Counted from the first letter of the stretch, positions 9,006 to 18,777 are shown. The stretch: 64,000 nucleotides of DNA from Geodermatophilus sp. DSM 45219 (GCF_900104025.1 NZ_FNIQ01000002.1:248001-312000), one strand, 5' to 3'. Notes: a model not told the origin generated them from the letters alone. Numbers and translations: made by a program.

Positions 9006-9494
9006 ATGGCCGGCGAGACTGTCATCACCGTCATCGGCAACCTGACCAGCGACCCCGAGCTGCGCTGGACGCCCTCGGGCGCGGCGGTCGCCAACTTCAC
9101 CATCGCGTCCACCCCGCGCACCCTGGACCGCCAGACCCAGGAGTGGAAGGACGGCGACGCGCTCTTCCTGCGCTGCAACGTGTGGCGGCAGGCGGCGGAG
9201 AACGTCGCCGAGTCGCTGACCCGCGGTTCGCGGGTGATGGCACAGGGCCGCCTCAAGCAGCGCTCGTTCGAGACCAAGGAGGGCGAGAAGCGCACCGTCG
9301 TCGAGCTGGAGGTCGACGAGATCGGCCCGTCGCTGCGCTACGCGACGGCGACGGTCGCCAAGGCCGCCCGTCCCGATGGCCGTCCCGGCGGCGGAACCGG
9401 GGCAGGTGAGGGTGGCTCCGCGGCCGGGCGAGCCGGCTCGGACGACCCCTGGGCGGCGCCGGCCGGCGACCTCGGCGAGGCACCCCCCTTCTGA
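9006..9494 (+). CDS. ssb: Single-stranded DNA-binding protein (SSB)
   Basis: A 162-residue SSB that coats single-stranded DNA during replication, recombination and repair. The OB fold fills residues 1-115: [17 protein letters not shown], then [38 protein letters not shown] and the strand [13 protein letters not shown], all typical of SSB. A Gly-rich linker leads to a C-terminal tail ending GEAPPF, which resembles the partner-binding DDDIPF tip of bacterial SSBs but is less acidic. Chromosomal housekeeping ssb usually sits between rpsF and rpsR; this one does not, so it is probably a second copy. It has a GGAGGA ribosome-binding site, a PafBC-type promoter upstream and a hairpin just after the stop. 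The divergent recD2 gene supports a repair role. Confidence 0.92.
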   Translation: MAGETVITVIGNLTSDPELRWTPSGAAVANFTIASTPRTLDRQTQEWKDGDALFLRCNVWRQAAENVAESLTRGSRVMAQGRLKQRSFETKEGEKRTVVELEVDEIGPSLRYATATVAKAARPDGRPGGGTGAGEGGSAAGRAGSDDPWAAPAGDLGEAPPF

Positions 9495-9495
9495 G

Positions 9496-9546
9496 GGCCC
9501 CTGCTCCCAGCCACTCGCGGGCTCGCGGTGGGTCCTTGCAGGGGCC
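9496..9546 (+). terminator. Hairpin after ssb
   Basis: Perfect 9-base arms GGCCCCTGC and GCAGGGGCC enclose a 33-base loop that itself contains smaller pairings. It begins at the ssb stop codon. There is no T-run, as is usual in high-G+C actinobacteria. It probably ends or weakens ssb transcription. Confidence 0.5.
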
Positions 9547-9793
9547 GGCCGGGACCCGGGACGCGGTCGGCGGGACCCCACCGGTGTCGCCGACCGCGTC
9601 ACACCGGCCTTCCAGCGGTCGAGGAGCGCGCCGGCGAGCGGTCGACCGCTCGGCGGCGGGAGGCCGGCGACCGGCTCGTCGCGGCCCTGCGGGCGAACCG
9701 TCGTCCGGGAGACGAGACGGCCGCACGGCGACCGGGCCCGCGACCGTCCTCCGGCAGCAGAATGGAGGAGCACACCTCATCGATGGGATCGTC

Positions 9794-10063
9794 ATGGGCG
9801 CCGTGAAGACGTGGAACGTCCGAGTGGACATCGACGAACACGAGGGCCGCACCCGTGCGGTCGCCCGTCTGCGCACGGACGGGAACCAGTCGCTGGCCGG
9901 CACCGGTCTCGCGCGGCTCAATCCCGCCGACCGCGACGTCCCGGAGATCGGGGACGAGCTCGCGGTCGCCCGGGCGCTGTCGGAGCTGAGCCACCGCCGG
10001 CTCGACGTGGCCGCCGGGGACATCGAGCAGAGCAGCGGTGAGCCGGCCCATCCGGTGCTGTGA
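9794..10063 (+). CDS. DUF1876 domain protein
   Basis: An 89-residue protein matching the small DUF1876 family (relatives of mycobacterial Rv2632c): [24 protein letters not shown], then [32 protein letters not shown]. The fold resembles a double-stranded-RNA-binding domain, but the biological role is unknown; actinobacteria often have several copies, some linked to hypoxia or stress. The ATG at 9794 is preceded by GGAGGAGC at a long distance, so a translation signal is present but not ideal. It is a single gene downstream of ssb, separated by about 300 bases that contain only the ssb hairpin near the left end. Confidence 0.8.
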   Translation: MGAVKTWNVRVDIDEHEGRTRAVARLRTDGNQSLAGTGLARLNPADRDVPEIGDELAVARALSELSHRRLDVAAGDIEQSSGEPAHPVL

Positions 10064-10166
10064 GCTCGAGGCGGAGGGCGGCCTCCGCGGGTGCAGGCGA
10101 TCCGCGGGGACCTGACGGGAGCCGGACCCCCGTCTGCCTGGACGGCGGACGGCGGGCCGGTCGTGG

Positions 10167-12101
10167 CTACGCCTCCGCCATGGCCGCGTCCGCGGCCTCC
10201 GGGTCCTCGACCTGCCCGACGGTCGGCCCTGGGTGCCCCGGCACCATCGGGCCGTCGCCCGCGGGATCGAGCACGTCGTTCTCGAACCACTCGTAGCGAC
10301 CGGAGAGCACCTGCTGTGCTGCCGCGTACTGGGCCTCGTCGTCGTTGGCCCACAGCTCCCTGAACAGCCGCTCGGCGCGACGGCGGGCCTGGCCGCAGAA
10401 CAGGTCGGCCAGTTCGAACGCCTGCTGCCTGCGGTCGGGCCGCTCGCGGGCGAGGGTGTCGACGTACAGGCACGCGCACGTGATCGCGTAGAGCTCGGCG
10501 CCGATGTCCACGATCCGACCGAGCAGGTGGCCCTTCTGCTCCAGGCGCGCCCGGTAGCGGCCCATCGCGTAGAAGGTCGAGCGCGCGAGCTTGCGCGAGC
10601 GGCGCTCGACGTAGCGCAGGTGCTCGGCCAGCTCGCCGAACTCCGAGAAGGAGCCGGGACGCTGCCCGCCGCCCGTCATCAGCGTCGGGAACCACGAGGC
10701 GTAGAAGGCACCTGCCTTCGCGACGGCCTTCGCCTTGCCGGCCAGGCCGGAGTCGCCGAACACCACGTCCCCCGCGACCTGCAGGTGCCGGTCCACGGCC
10801 TCCCGGGCGATCAGCAGGTGCATGATCTCGGTGGAGCCCTCGAAGATGCGGTTGATGCGCATGTCGCGCAGCATCTGCTCGGCCGGCACCGGCTTCTCCC
10901 CGCGCTGGGCCAGCGACTCGGCGGTCTCGTAGCCGCGGCCGCCCCGGACCTGGACCATCTCGTCGACGGCGGTCCAGCCGAGTTCGGAGCCGTAGAGCTT
11001 CGCGAGCGCGGCCTCGATGCGGATGTCGTTGCGCTCGTCGTCGGCGAGGCGGCTGGACACGTCGAGCATCGCCTCCAGGCCGAACGCCGTGCCCGCCAGC
11101 CAGGCGAGCTTCTGCGCGATCGGGTCGTGCTCCCCGATGGGCCGGCCCCACTGCCGGCGCTCGGCCGACCACTCGCGCGCGATCTTGAGCGAGTACTTGA
11201 CCGCTGACAGGCAGAACGCCGGCAGCGACAGGCGACCGGTGTTGAGCGTGGTGAGCGCGATCCGCAGGCCCTTGCCCTCGCCGCCGATGACGTCCTCGGT
11301 GGGGACGAGGACGTCGTCGAACCGGGTCACCGAGTTCTCGATGCCCCTGAGCCCCATGAAGCCGTTGCGGTGCTCGACCGTGATGCCCTCGCGGTCGGTC
11401 GGGCAGATGAACGCGGTGATGCCGCCCGCGTGGCCCTCGGACCTGGGGACGACGGCCATGACCACCACCACGTCGGCGATCGCGCCGTTGGTCGCCCACA
11501 GCTTCGTGCCGCTGATCCGGTAGCCGGTGCCGTCCTCGGTCGGGACCGCGGTGGTGCTCATGCGCGCCGGGTCCGAGCCGACGTCCGGCTCGGTGAGCAG
11601 GAACGCCGAGATGTGGTCCGTGGCCACCTTGGGGAGCCATGTGCGCTTCTGCTCCTCGGAGCCGAAGAGGCGCAGCGGCTCGGGCAGGCCGATCGACTGG
11701 TGCGCGGACAGCAGCGTCGAGATCGACGAGTGCCAGGTGCCGGCCGTGGCCAGCGCCTTGTTGTAGTAGACCTGGTTCAGCCCGAGCCCCCCGTACTCCA
11801 CGGGGATCTTCATGCCGAGGGCGCCCAGGTCCGCGAGGCCCCGGACGACGTCCGCGGGGATCTTCGCCTCGCGCTCGATCTGCTGCCGGTCGACGCGCTC
11901 GGTGAGGAAGGCGCGGAGGCTCGTCAGGAACGCCTCGCCCTTCTCGACCGCGGCCGGATCGGGCTCGGGCTGCGGGTGGACCAGGTCGAGGCGGAAGCTG
12001 CCGAGGAAGAGCTCCCTGCCGAACGACGGCCTGGCCCACTGCGTCTCGCGGCCGGCCTCGGCGACCCGCTTCGACTGCTGGTACGAGGGATTCGACGCCA
12101 T
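10167..12101 (-). CDS. Acyl-CoA dehydrogenase, long (VLCAD/ACAD9-like) type
   Basis: A 644-residue FAD enzyme that introduces the first double bond in acyl-CoA during fatty-acid breakdown. The first 430 residues are the usual three-part acyl-CoA dehydrogenase: N-terminal helices, the beta domain with FLLTEPDVGSDPARM and GYRISGTKLWATNG, and the C-terminal helical domain with MVQVRGGRGYE and RDMRINRIFEGSTEIM. The remaining 200 residues are an extra C-terminal domain like that of the mitochondrial very-long-chain enzymes. The extended N-terminus (NPSYQQSKRVAEAGRE) also fits that group. The gene stands alone; a strong hairpin between it and the SNF2 gene upstream (12314-12347) separates the two transcripts. 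Confidence 0.9.
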   Translation of the reverse strand: MASNPSYQQSKRVAEAGRETQWARPSFGRELFLGSFRLDLVHPQPEPDPAAVEKGEAFLTSLRAFLTERVDRQQIEREAKIPADVVRGLADLGALGMKIPVEYGGLGLNQVYYNKALATAGTWHSSISTLLSAHQSIGLPEPLRLFGSEEQKRTWLPKVATDHISAFLLTEPDVGSDPARMSTTAVPTEDGTGYRISGTKLWATNGAIADVVVVMAVVPRSEGHAGGITAFICPTDREGITVEHRNGFMGLRGIENSVTRFDDVLVPTEDVIGGEGKGLRIALTTLNTGRLSLPAFCLSAVKYSLKIAREWSAERRQWGRPIGEHDPIAQKLAWLAGTAFGLEAMLDVSSRLADDERNDIRIEAALAKLYGSELGWTAVDEMVQVRGGRGYETAESLAQRGEKPVPAEQMLRDMRINRIFEGSTEIMHLLIAREAVDRHLQVAGDVVFGDSGLAGKAKAVAKAGAFYASWFPTLMTGGGQRPGSFSEFGELAEHLRYVERRSRKLARSTFYAMGRYRARLEQKGHLLGRIVDIGAELYAITCACLYVDTLARERPDRRQQAFELADLFCGQARRRAERLFRELWANDDEAQYAAAQQVLSGRYEWFENDVLDPAGDGPMVPGHPGPTVGQVEDPEAADAAMAEA

Positions 12102-12313
12102 GGGCCAGCATCACCCCCTGGCCGCTCGGTCGACAACGGACCTCGGCGCCGGGAGGCCGGATGGCCGGGTGGCGGACACCGACGGCGAGCTGCGGGCCTG
12201 CGTCGGTCCGACGTCCCGTCCTGCGCGTTCGTCCCACGTCGAGTGCGTGCCTGCCACGGGTGGGGGGTCTGCGGAGGCCTCCGGACGGTCTCGCCCCTGC
12301 GCCACGCCGGTCC

Positions 12314-12347
12314 GGAGGCCCCGCGGTCCGGCGACCGCGGGGCCTCC
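12314..12347 (-). terminator. Terminator of the SNF2 helicase gene
   Basis: Perfect 14-base arms, GGAGGCCCCGCGGT and ACCGCGGGGCCTCC, with the loop CCGGCG, lie 37 bases after the SNF2 stop codon in its reading direction. It has no T-tract, which is normal in this base composition. Confidence 0.7.
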
Positions 12348-12384
12348 GTCGCTGCTCGACCGGTCCCTGCCCTGGGCCCGTCGG

Positions 12385-14526
12385 TCAGGCCGCGCCCGAC
12401 TGCGGCACGGCCGACAGCGCGTCGGTCAACAACGTGACGAGCGCCTCGAGCTGCACGTCGGCCGACGACGAGACCTCCTCGTCGGACCCGTCGAGCGCCC
12501 GGGCGGCGAGCCCTGCCTTGCTGTCGATCAGCTCGGCGATCCGGGCGTCGATGGTCTGCGCGGCGATGATGCGCCACGCGGTGACCGGTTCGGTCTGGCC
12601 GATGCGGTGGCTGCGATCGATGGCCTGGGTCTGCTCCGCGTCGGTCCAGGACAGCTCGGCGAGCACGACGTTCGAGGCGACCTGCAGGTTCAGGCCCACG
12701 CCGGCCGCGGTCAGGGAGCAGACCGCGACGGCGACGTCCGGGTCGTCGACGAAGGCGTCGATGTTCCGCTGCCGCGACGCAGGCGTCTGGTCGCCCCGGA
12801 TGGACGAGAACCGGACCCCCTGCCGGGCGAAGGCGTCCTCGGCGGCGTCCATCACGTCGACGTGCTTGGCGAAGAAGACGACCTTGCCGGCGCTGCGGGC
12901 CAGCTGCGCCGCGTAGTCCGCGGCGAGGCCGGCCTTCGCCCGGCCGATGCGCCGCATCATGCTGAACACGTTCTCGCCGGCCTGCGCGGTCGCGTCCTTG
13001 AGCTCCGACCGGGCCACCCGGCGCACGAGGTCGGTGTCGATGCCCTCGACGTCGACGCCGGACGAACGGTTCGCCAGCGCGGTCTCGTACCGCGCCACCA
13101 TCCGGCGGGCGAGGTCCCGCTCGGCCGCCCGGATCGAGCGGCCGGCCGGCCCGTCCAGCTCGACGGGCAGGTCGGCGATGCGGCGGGCGGGGATGTCGGC
13201 CGCCACGTCGACCTTGCGCCGGCGGACGATCCCGAGGTCGATGACGCACGACCGGGCAGCCGGGTAGAACCCCGGGTCGGCGGGTGTCAGGCCGGTGTCC
13301 TCCAGCGCGTCCATCAGGTCGCCCAGCGGCTTGGTCTCGTCGATCCAGCCGAGGAACTGCCAGATCGCCCGGAAGTCCTCGATGTCGTTGATCAGCGGGG
13401 TCCCGGTCAGGGCCATCAGCAGCGGCCGCGGGGTGCGGGACCGGATGCGCTCGGACAGCTCCAGGACGTGCTGCGAGCGCTGGGAGCTCTTGTTCTTGAT
13501 GAAGTGCGCCTCGTCGACGACCATCCCGCGGAAACCGAAGTCGCCGATCCAGCCCACGTGGCGGTCGAGCACCTCGTAGTTCACGACGATGACGTCGGCG
13601 AAACCGTCGATCGTGTCGCCGTCACCCTGGACCACGGTGGCCGCCCGGTGGGGCGTCCAGCGGCCGGCCTCCCGGGCCCAGTTGGTCTTGACGACGTTCG
13701 GCACCACCACGAGCAGCGGGTAGGCGTTCGCCGCCTCCGCGGCGAGCAGTGCCTGGGCCGTCTTGCCCAGACCCGGCTCGTCGGCGAGGAGGAAGGTCCG
13801 GTGACCGGCCGCGGCCGCGGCGACGAGCTGGGCCTGGTGCGGCATCAGCTCCAGACCCTCCCCCGCGCTCCGCGACGACGGTGCGGGCAGGGGCATGCAC
13901 GCCGGGTCCCCGCTCCCGGCGCGCTCGAAGGAGCTGAGGAGCGGGCCGAGCAGTTCCCAGCCGGCCAGGCGGCGCGGACGGGAGGCGCGCTGCGGAGCGG
14001 TGGAGAAGTCGGGCGCGAGGAAGGGGTTGGCCAGCTGTCGGGAGATCACCGACTGCGGCACGACGCGGCGCTCGGGAGTCGCGGGCGCGGCCGGGGCCTC
14101 CACCGGCGGGACCTCCTCGGGGGCCGGCTCGACGCCGGCAGCCCGCTGCATCTCGCGCGCGAGGGTGCGGGAGGCGTCGGAGGCGACGGCGTCCTCGGCG
14201 AGCAGCGCCAGCAGTGCGGCGTCCCGCACAGCGGTCGTCGCGAGGATGGTCGCGATGCCGTCCAGGCGCTTGAGCTGCTCGGCCCGGTGACCGTCGCTGC
14301 CGCCCGTTCCGGCCTGGATGCGGGCGCGTTCCTCCCGCAGCAGCAGGGCGACGGCCTGGAACTGCGTGCGCACCGCAGGCGTGACCCGGCCGCGCCGGGC
14401 GGCCGCCTCGACCTCGCGGACGGCTCGGGCGAGCACCGCGACGACGTCGCCGCGGGAGCGGGCCCGTCGCTGGTCCCGCGGGGCGGTACGGCGAGCGCCC
14501 GCCTGGCGCTGGCCTCCTCGTGCCAC
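12385..14526 (-). CDS. SNF2-family DEAD/DEAH-box ATPase
   Basis: A 713-residue SWI2/SNF2 superfamily 2 ATPase, which would translocate on double-stranded DNA and displace or remodel bound proteins. Residues 1-220 are a poorly conserved helical and Pro/Ala-rich region. The motor follows: LMPHQAQLV, motif I DEPGLGKT at 249-256, motif II DEAH at 338-341, LTGTPLIND, and in the second half SLTAAGVGLNLQVASNVVL and QAIDRSHRIGQTEPV, the last being a strong SNF2 signature. A longer frame exists, but the GTG at 14526 has AGGAGGAGGAG directly upstream and is clearly the start. Bacterial relatives include HepA/RapA and phage or defence helicases; no partner gene is nearby to tell which. Confidence 0.85.
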   Translation of the reverse strand: MARGGQRQAGARRTAPRDQRRARSRGDVVAVLARAVREVEAAARRGRVTPAVRTQFQAVALLLREERARIQAGTGGSDGHRAEQLKRLDGIATILATTAVRDAALLALLAEDAVASDASRTLAREMQRAAGVEPAPEEVPPVEAPAAPATPERRVVPQSVISRQLANPFLAPDFSTAPQRASRPRRLAGWELLGPLLSSFERAGSGDPACMPLPAPSSRSAGEGLELMPHQAQLVAAAAAGHRTFLLADEPGLGKTAQALLAAEAANAYPLLVVVPNVVKTNWAREAGRWTPHRAATVVQGDGDTIDGFADVIVVNYEVLDRHVGWIGDFGFRGMVVDEAHFIKNKSSQRSQHVLELSERIRSRTPRPLLMALTGTPLINDIEDFRAIWQFLGWIDETKPLGDLMDALEDTGLTPADPGFYPAARSCVIDLGIVRRRKVDVAADIPARRIADLPVELDGPAGRSIRAAERDLARRMVARYETALANRSSGVDVEGIDTDLVRRVARSELKDATAQAGENVFSMMRRIGRAKAGLAADYAAQLARSAGKVVFFAKHVDVMDAAEDAFARQGVRFSSIRGDQTPASRQRNIDAFVDDPDVAVAVCSLTAAGVGLNLQVASNVVLAELSWTDAEQTQAIDRSHRIGQTEPVTAWRIIAAQTIDARIAELIDSKAGLAARALDGSDEEVSSSADVQLEALVTLLTDALSAVPQSGAA

Positions 14527-14894
14527 AGACTCCTCCTCCTGCTGCCGGCGCGGTGGCGCGGCAGCATGCCGCGCGGTCCCGCGAACGGGGCGCACCGCGC
14601 CCCGGACGAGACGGCCTGGTCCTCCGAACGCCCAGCCGACCGGCGGATCCCCGAGGATCGACGCCACGGGCCCCGGCAGGCTCTCGAGGGGACCCGGAGC
14701 GCCGAGGGTGGGCTGGTGATCACGGACCGAGACGTCGACGCCGGACGACCGGCTCCGGTCTCGTCGTCACCGACTCTCTCATGCCAACGCCTGCGAGGGC
14801 GCCAGATTCCCGGCCCGTCGTCCGATCCACCGGGAACGGCCGGGATGGTCGGGGGCGCTGGAACAGCCCCGGGCCGGACGGCGCTGGTGCTGCC
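14527..14894. other. Divergent gene-free region, 368 bases
   Basis: This stretch lies between the divergent SNF2 helicase and LLM oxidoreductase genes and must hold both promoters. Apart from the SNF2 ribosome-binding site at its left edge I could not pick out a convincing -10/-35 pair, operator or small gene. Confidence 0.4.
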
Positions 14895-15926
14895 GTGACC
14901 GACACGGAGCCGCGGCTCTCCCTGCTCGACCGGTCCCGCACCCGGGTCGGCGAGCCCGACGCCGCGGCGCTCGGCGGCACCGTCGCGCGCGCCGTGCGCG
15001 CCGAGCAGCTCGGGTTCGACCGGTTCTGGGTGGCCGAGCACCACGGGGTGCCCGGGGTCGCCGGCGCAGCCCCCGCGGTGCTGCTGGCCGCCCTCGCCGG
15101 CCGGACGACGACCATCCGGCTCGGCTCGGCCGGCGTCATGCTGCCGCACCACCAGCCGCTCGTGGTCGCCGAGCAGTTCGCCACGCTGTCGGCCCTCGCG
15201 CCCGGCCGGGTCGACCTGGGCCTGGGCCGCTCCCCCGGCTTCACCGCTCCGGTGCGCCGGGCCCTGCGGGAGACCGACCGCGACTTCCCCGCCGACCTCG
15301 CCGAACTGCGGGCGTTCCTGACCGGGACCGCGGAGATCACCCTGCACCCGCAGCCGGCCGGCGGGGTGCCGCTGCACGTGCTGGCCACCGGGCGCGGCCT
15401 GCAGGTCGCGGCCGAGCTCGGGCTGCCGGTCATCGTCGGCGGGCCGCTGCTGGGGGTGGCCGGCGACCCGGAGCCCGGGCTGGCGGCGCTGGCCGGCTAC
15501 CGGCGCGCCTTCCGGCCCTCGGCGCAGCAGCCGGAGCCGCGGGTGGCGATCAGCCTCGACGTCCTGGTCGCCGACACCGCCGCGGAGGCCGCCGACCTGC
15601 TGCTGCCCGAGGCGTGGGCGATGGCGCAGGCCCGCACCACGGGCACCTTCCCGGCGCTGGAGCCGGTGGCCGCCGTCCGGGCCGCCGCCCGCACCCCGCG
15701 CCAGCAGCAGTACCTCGAGCAGACCGCCGCCGCGGCGGTCGCCGGCACCGCAGCCCAGGTCGAGCGCCGGCTCGCCGAGCTGCTCGACCGCACGGGGGCC
15801 GCCGAGCTGGCCGCCGCCGGCAGCACCTTCGACCGGGCCGCCCTGGCCGCGTCCGACGCAGAGTTGGCGGAGCTGTTCGGCCGGGCCCGGTCGGCTCCGC
15901 CCGCACGGACCGCGGCGGCGTCCTGA
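14895..15926 (+). CDS. LLM-class flavin-dependent oxidoreductase
   Basis: A 343-residue bacterial luciferase-like (alpha/beta barrel) oxidoreductase using FMN or F420. Recognisable segments are RAEQLGFDRFWVAEHHGVPG near the N-terminus, the strand TIRLGSAGVMLPHHQPLVVAEQFATL, and GRVDLGLGRSPG. These match the alkanal-monooxygenase-like subgroup of the LLM family. The substrate is unknown. The start was set at the GTG at 14895, where similarity begins; a longer frame upstream is non-homologous and proline-rich. The gene is single and divergent from the SNF2 helicase. Confidence 0.85.
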   Translation: MTDTEPRLSLLDRSRTRVGEPDAAALGGTVARAVRAEQLGFDRFWVAEHHGVPGVAGAAPAVLLAALAGRTTTIRLGSAGVMLPHHQPLVVAEQFATLSALAPGRVDLGLGRSPGFTAPVRRALRETDRDFPADLAELRAFLTGTAEITLHPQPAGGVPLHVLATGRGLQVAAELGLPVIVGGPLLGVAGDPEPGLAALAGYRRAFRPSAQQPEPRVAISLDVLVADTAAEAADLLLPEAWAMAQARTTGTFPALEPVAAVRAAARTPRQQQYLEQTAAAAVAGTAAQVERRLAELLDRTGAAELAAAGSTFDRAALAASDAELAELFGRARSAPPARTAAAS

Positions 15927-16262
15927 CGACGGCGCCGGCGTGCCCGGCCTGCCGCGACGGCCTCCGGGCGTGCTGAGGCAGCGACTCCTCGAGGGTGTCT
16001 TCGGCCACCGTGCGCCGCAGTCGTCCGGGCGGCCTCGCGCTGACCACGCGCCCGCGCGTCATCGAGTCGGCTCCCTGCCGGTGCGGCACGATGTCCCCGC
16101 GCCACGTCGCGGTGGCGCCGGCGTGGTGACCACCCGGCAGCGCCGGGGAGCGGCCGCCCACCTCGCCAGCACCGGCCGGAGCCCGGCCTCGGCCGCGGGG
16201 GCACGGACTGTGAGATCGGGGCCGAGCGGATGGACGTGCGCGAGCTGGGGCCGGAGGGCGCC
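15927..16262. other. Gene-free stretch upstream of the P-type ATPase
   Basis: 336 bases with no convincing gene. A GGAGGG ribosome-binding site near 16253-16258 marks the start of the ATPase gene. Reading frames on both strands here lack family resemblance and end abruptly in neighbouring genes. Confidence 0.4.
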
Positions 16263-18773
16263 GTGACGTCCGCCCCGGTGGGGCTGTCCCAGCGGGAGGC
16301 CGACGCCCGGCGCCGACGCGGGGAGGGCAACACCGCCGTCAGCGGATCGGCGCGCGGCTACGCGCGGATCCTGCGCACGAACGTCTTCTCCTTCTTCAAC
16401 CTCGTCCTGTTCACCATCGGCGCCGCGCTGCTCGCGCTGGGCCGGTGGAACGACGCGTTCGTCAGCGTCGGCCTCGGCCTGGTCAACGCGGCCATCAGCG
16501 CCGTCCAGGAGATCCGGGCCAAGCGCAAGCTCGACCGGCTCCAGCTGCTCGACCGCAGCACGGTCACCGTCGTCCGCGACGGCCGCGACGTCCAGGTCGC
16601 ACCGGAGGACGTCGTCCGGGGCGACGTGCTGCGGGTGCGCCCCGGCGATCAGGTCGTGGTGGACGGGCCGGTGCTCGACGGCGGCCGCGTCGAGGTCGAC
16701 GAGTCCCTGCTGACCGGCGAGTCCGACCCGCTGGTGAAGCAGCCGGGCGAGGACCTGCTGTCCGGCAGCTCCTGCATCGCCGGGGAGGGTCACCAGCTGG
16801 CCCGGGACGTCGGCGCGGCCAGCTACGCCAGCCGGCTCACCGCCGACGCCCGGCAGGCCTCCACCGACACCACGCCGTTGCAGGCCCGGATCCGGTTCGT
16901 CGTCCGGCTGGTGATGCTGCTGGTGGCGCTGATGAGCGCGACGATCATGCTCCAGGCCGCGCTCGAGGGGTTCTCGCTGGTCCGCGTGGTGCAGACGACC
17001 GCGGTGCTGTCCGGGCTGGTCCCCTACGGGCTGTTCTTCCTCGTCGCCGTGGCCTACACCGTCGGGGCGGCCAAGAGCGCGCAGCGCGGCGCGCTCGTGC
17101 AACGGGTGAACGCCGTCGAGTCGCTGAGCAACGTCGACGTCGTCTGCACCGACAAGACCGGCACCCTCACCACCGGCCGGCTGACCCTGGCCGAGGTGCA
17201 GCCGGTCGGGCCGCTGGACGCCGAGGCGACCGGACGGGTGGTCGGCTCGATGGCCCGCAGCGCCGCGGCGGCCGACCTGACCACCACGTCGCTGGCCGCC
17301 GCGCTGCCCGGCGAGCCGTGGCCGGTGCGGGAGGAGATCCCCTTCTCGTCGTCGCTGCGGTGGAGCGCGCAGCGCACGGACGACGGGGTGTACGTCCTGG
17401 GTGCGCCCGCGACCCTGGCCCCGCAGCTGTCCGGCGCCCCGCTCACCGGCACCGTGACGGCGCGGACCGCCCAGGGGCTGCGGGTCCTCGTCGTCGCCCG
17501 CGCGGTGGACGCCGGTGCGCCGCTGCGCGACGCCGCGGGGCGCCCGCAGCTGCCCGCCCTCGAGGCGGTCGCCGTGGTCTCCCTCGCCGACGAGCTCCGT
17601 GCCGACGTGACGCCGATGCTGGCGCGCTTCGGAGCCGACGGGATCGCCGTCAAGGTCGTCTCGGGCGACGACCCGCGCACGGTGGGCGCGCTCGCCCGGC
17701 AGGCCGGTCTGGAGGACGGGCAGCCGGTCAGCGGCGCGGACCTCGACGCCCTGTCCGACCCCGAGCTCGACCGGCTCATCGCCCGGACCACGGTGTTCGG
17801 CCGCATCGCCCCGGAGCAGAAGGAGCGGCTGGTCGACTCGCTGCGCCGCCAGGGGCGCTACGTGGCGATGATCGGTGACGGCGTCAACGACGCCCGCGCG
17901 CTCAAGCGGGCCCACGTCGGCGTCGCGATGAAGAGCGGCAGCGCGGTCGCCCGCGACGTCGCCGACATCGTGCTGACCGACGACTCCCTGACCGCGCTGT
18001 CCCCCGCGCAGCAGGAGGGCCGGCGGATCATCAACGGCATCGGGACCTCGATGCAGGTCTTCCTCGCCCGGGTCGGGACGCAGGGCCTGGTCATCCTCGC
18101 GGTCACCATGCTCGGCCTGGGGTTCCCCTACTCACCGGCGCAGGTGGGGCTCACCCTGCTCACCGTCGGCGTCCCGACGCTGTTCCTGACGACGTGGGCC
18201 CGCCCCACGGCACCGGACCCCCACCTGCTGGCCACGCTGGGGCGGTTCGTCGTCCCGGCCGCGGTGGTCACGGCGGCCGCGGGTGTCGGGGTGTACGCGT
18301 CCCTGTACACCGACCTGATCCAGGGCCTGGCCGATCCCGACATCCCCCCGTTCGTCGTCACCGAGTTCGAGACCTACACCGGGCTGTCCTCGGACGACGT
18401 CGGGTTCGCCGAGGCGGCCGCCACGCTGGGTGCCCAGACCGGCCTGTCGACGTTCGTCTCGTTCGCCGCCTTCGGGTTGATCCTGTTCCTCAAGCCGCCG
18501 TCCCGGTTCTTCGCGTCGTGGACCCGCCCCGACGGGGACCGGCGCCCCGCGGTCCTCGTCGCCGTGCTGGTCGTCGCCTTCAGCGGCGGGCTGTTCATCC
18601 CCTGGTTCACCGACTACTTCGGCCTCACCGACGCGGCCGAGCCGGTGTTCCAGACGGTCCTCCCGGCACTGCTCGTCTGGTTCTGCGTCCTCAGCGCGGT
18701 GTACCGGTTCCGGCTGCTCGACCGCGCCCTGGGCCTGCGCGACCTGACCGCGACGGGCACGTCCCCCCGCTGA
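16263..18773 (+). CDS. CtpE-like cation-transporting P-type ATPase
   Basis: An 836-residue P-type ATPase most like mycobacterial CtpE, a calcium uptake pump. The actuator TGES is at 151-154, the phosphorylated aspartate is D297 in DKTGTLT, and the hinge GDGVND is at 538-543. Membrane helix 4 carries SGLVPYGLF (250-258) in place of the PEGL/CPx motif, as in the CtpE group, so it is not a heavy-metal CPx pump. Helices 5-10 follow after residue 600. The GTG at 16263 has GGAGGG just upstream, and homologues begin shortly before GLSQREAD, so I prefer it to the ATG at 16230. Calcium specificity is inferred from the family. Confidence 0.85.
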   Translation: MTSAPVGLSQREADARRRRGEGNTAVSGSARGYARILRTNVFSFFNLVLFTIGAALLALGRWNDAFVSVGLGLVNAAISAVQEIRAKRKLDRLQLLDRSTVTVVRDGRDVQVAPEDVVRGDVLRVRPGDQVVVDGPVLDGGRVEVDESLLTGESDPLVKQPGEDLLSGSSCIAGEGHQLARDVGAASYASRLTADARQASTDTTPLQARIRFVVRLVMLLVALMSATIMLQAALEGFSLVRVVQTTAVLSGLVPYGLFFLVAVAYTVGAAKSAQRGALVQRVNAVESLSNVDVVCTDKTGTLTTGRLTLAEVQPVGPLDAEATGRVVGSMARSAAAADLTTTSLAAALPGEPWPVREEIPFSSSLRWSAQRTDDGVYVLGAPATLAPQLSGAPLTGTVTARTAQGLRVLVVARAVDAGAPLRDAAGRPQLPALEAVAVVSLADELRADVTPMLARFGADGIAVKVVSGDDPRTVGALARQAGLEDGQPVSGADLDALSDPELDRLIARTTVFGRIAPEQKERLVDSLRRQGRYVAMIGDGVNDARALKRAHVGVAMKSGSAVARDVADIVLTDDSLTALSPAQQEGRRIINGIGTSMQVFLARVGTQGLVILAVTMLGLGFPYSPAQVGLTLLTVGVPTLFLTTWARPTAPDPHLLATLGRFVVPAAVVTAAAGVGVYASLYTDLIQGLADPDIPPFVVTEFETYTGLSSDDVGFAEAAATLGAQTGLSTFVSFAAFGLILFLKPPSRFFASWTRPDGDRRPAVLVAVLVVAFSGGLFIPWFTDYFGLTDAAEPVFQTVLPALLVWFCVLSAVYRFRLLDRALGLRDLTATGTSPR

Positions 18774-18777
18774 CCGG

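Noticed and set aside
3868-9494. Prophage
   Set aside because: No integrase, attachment site repeats, capsid, terminase or lysis genes were seen and base composition matches the surroundings.
9253-12237. Very long open frame (994 codons) on the minus strand over the ssb to acyl-CoA dehydrogenase region
   Set aside because: It is a high-G+C shadow: low-complexity Arg/Ala/Gly-rich, and it runs through the ssb gene, the DUF1876 gene and an intergenic hairpin. The true frames show clear families.
15550-16161. Minus-strand gene over the end of the LLM gene and the following gap
   Set aside because: Arg/Pro-rich, no family resemblance, and mostly antisense to a clearly coding LLM oxidoreductase.
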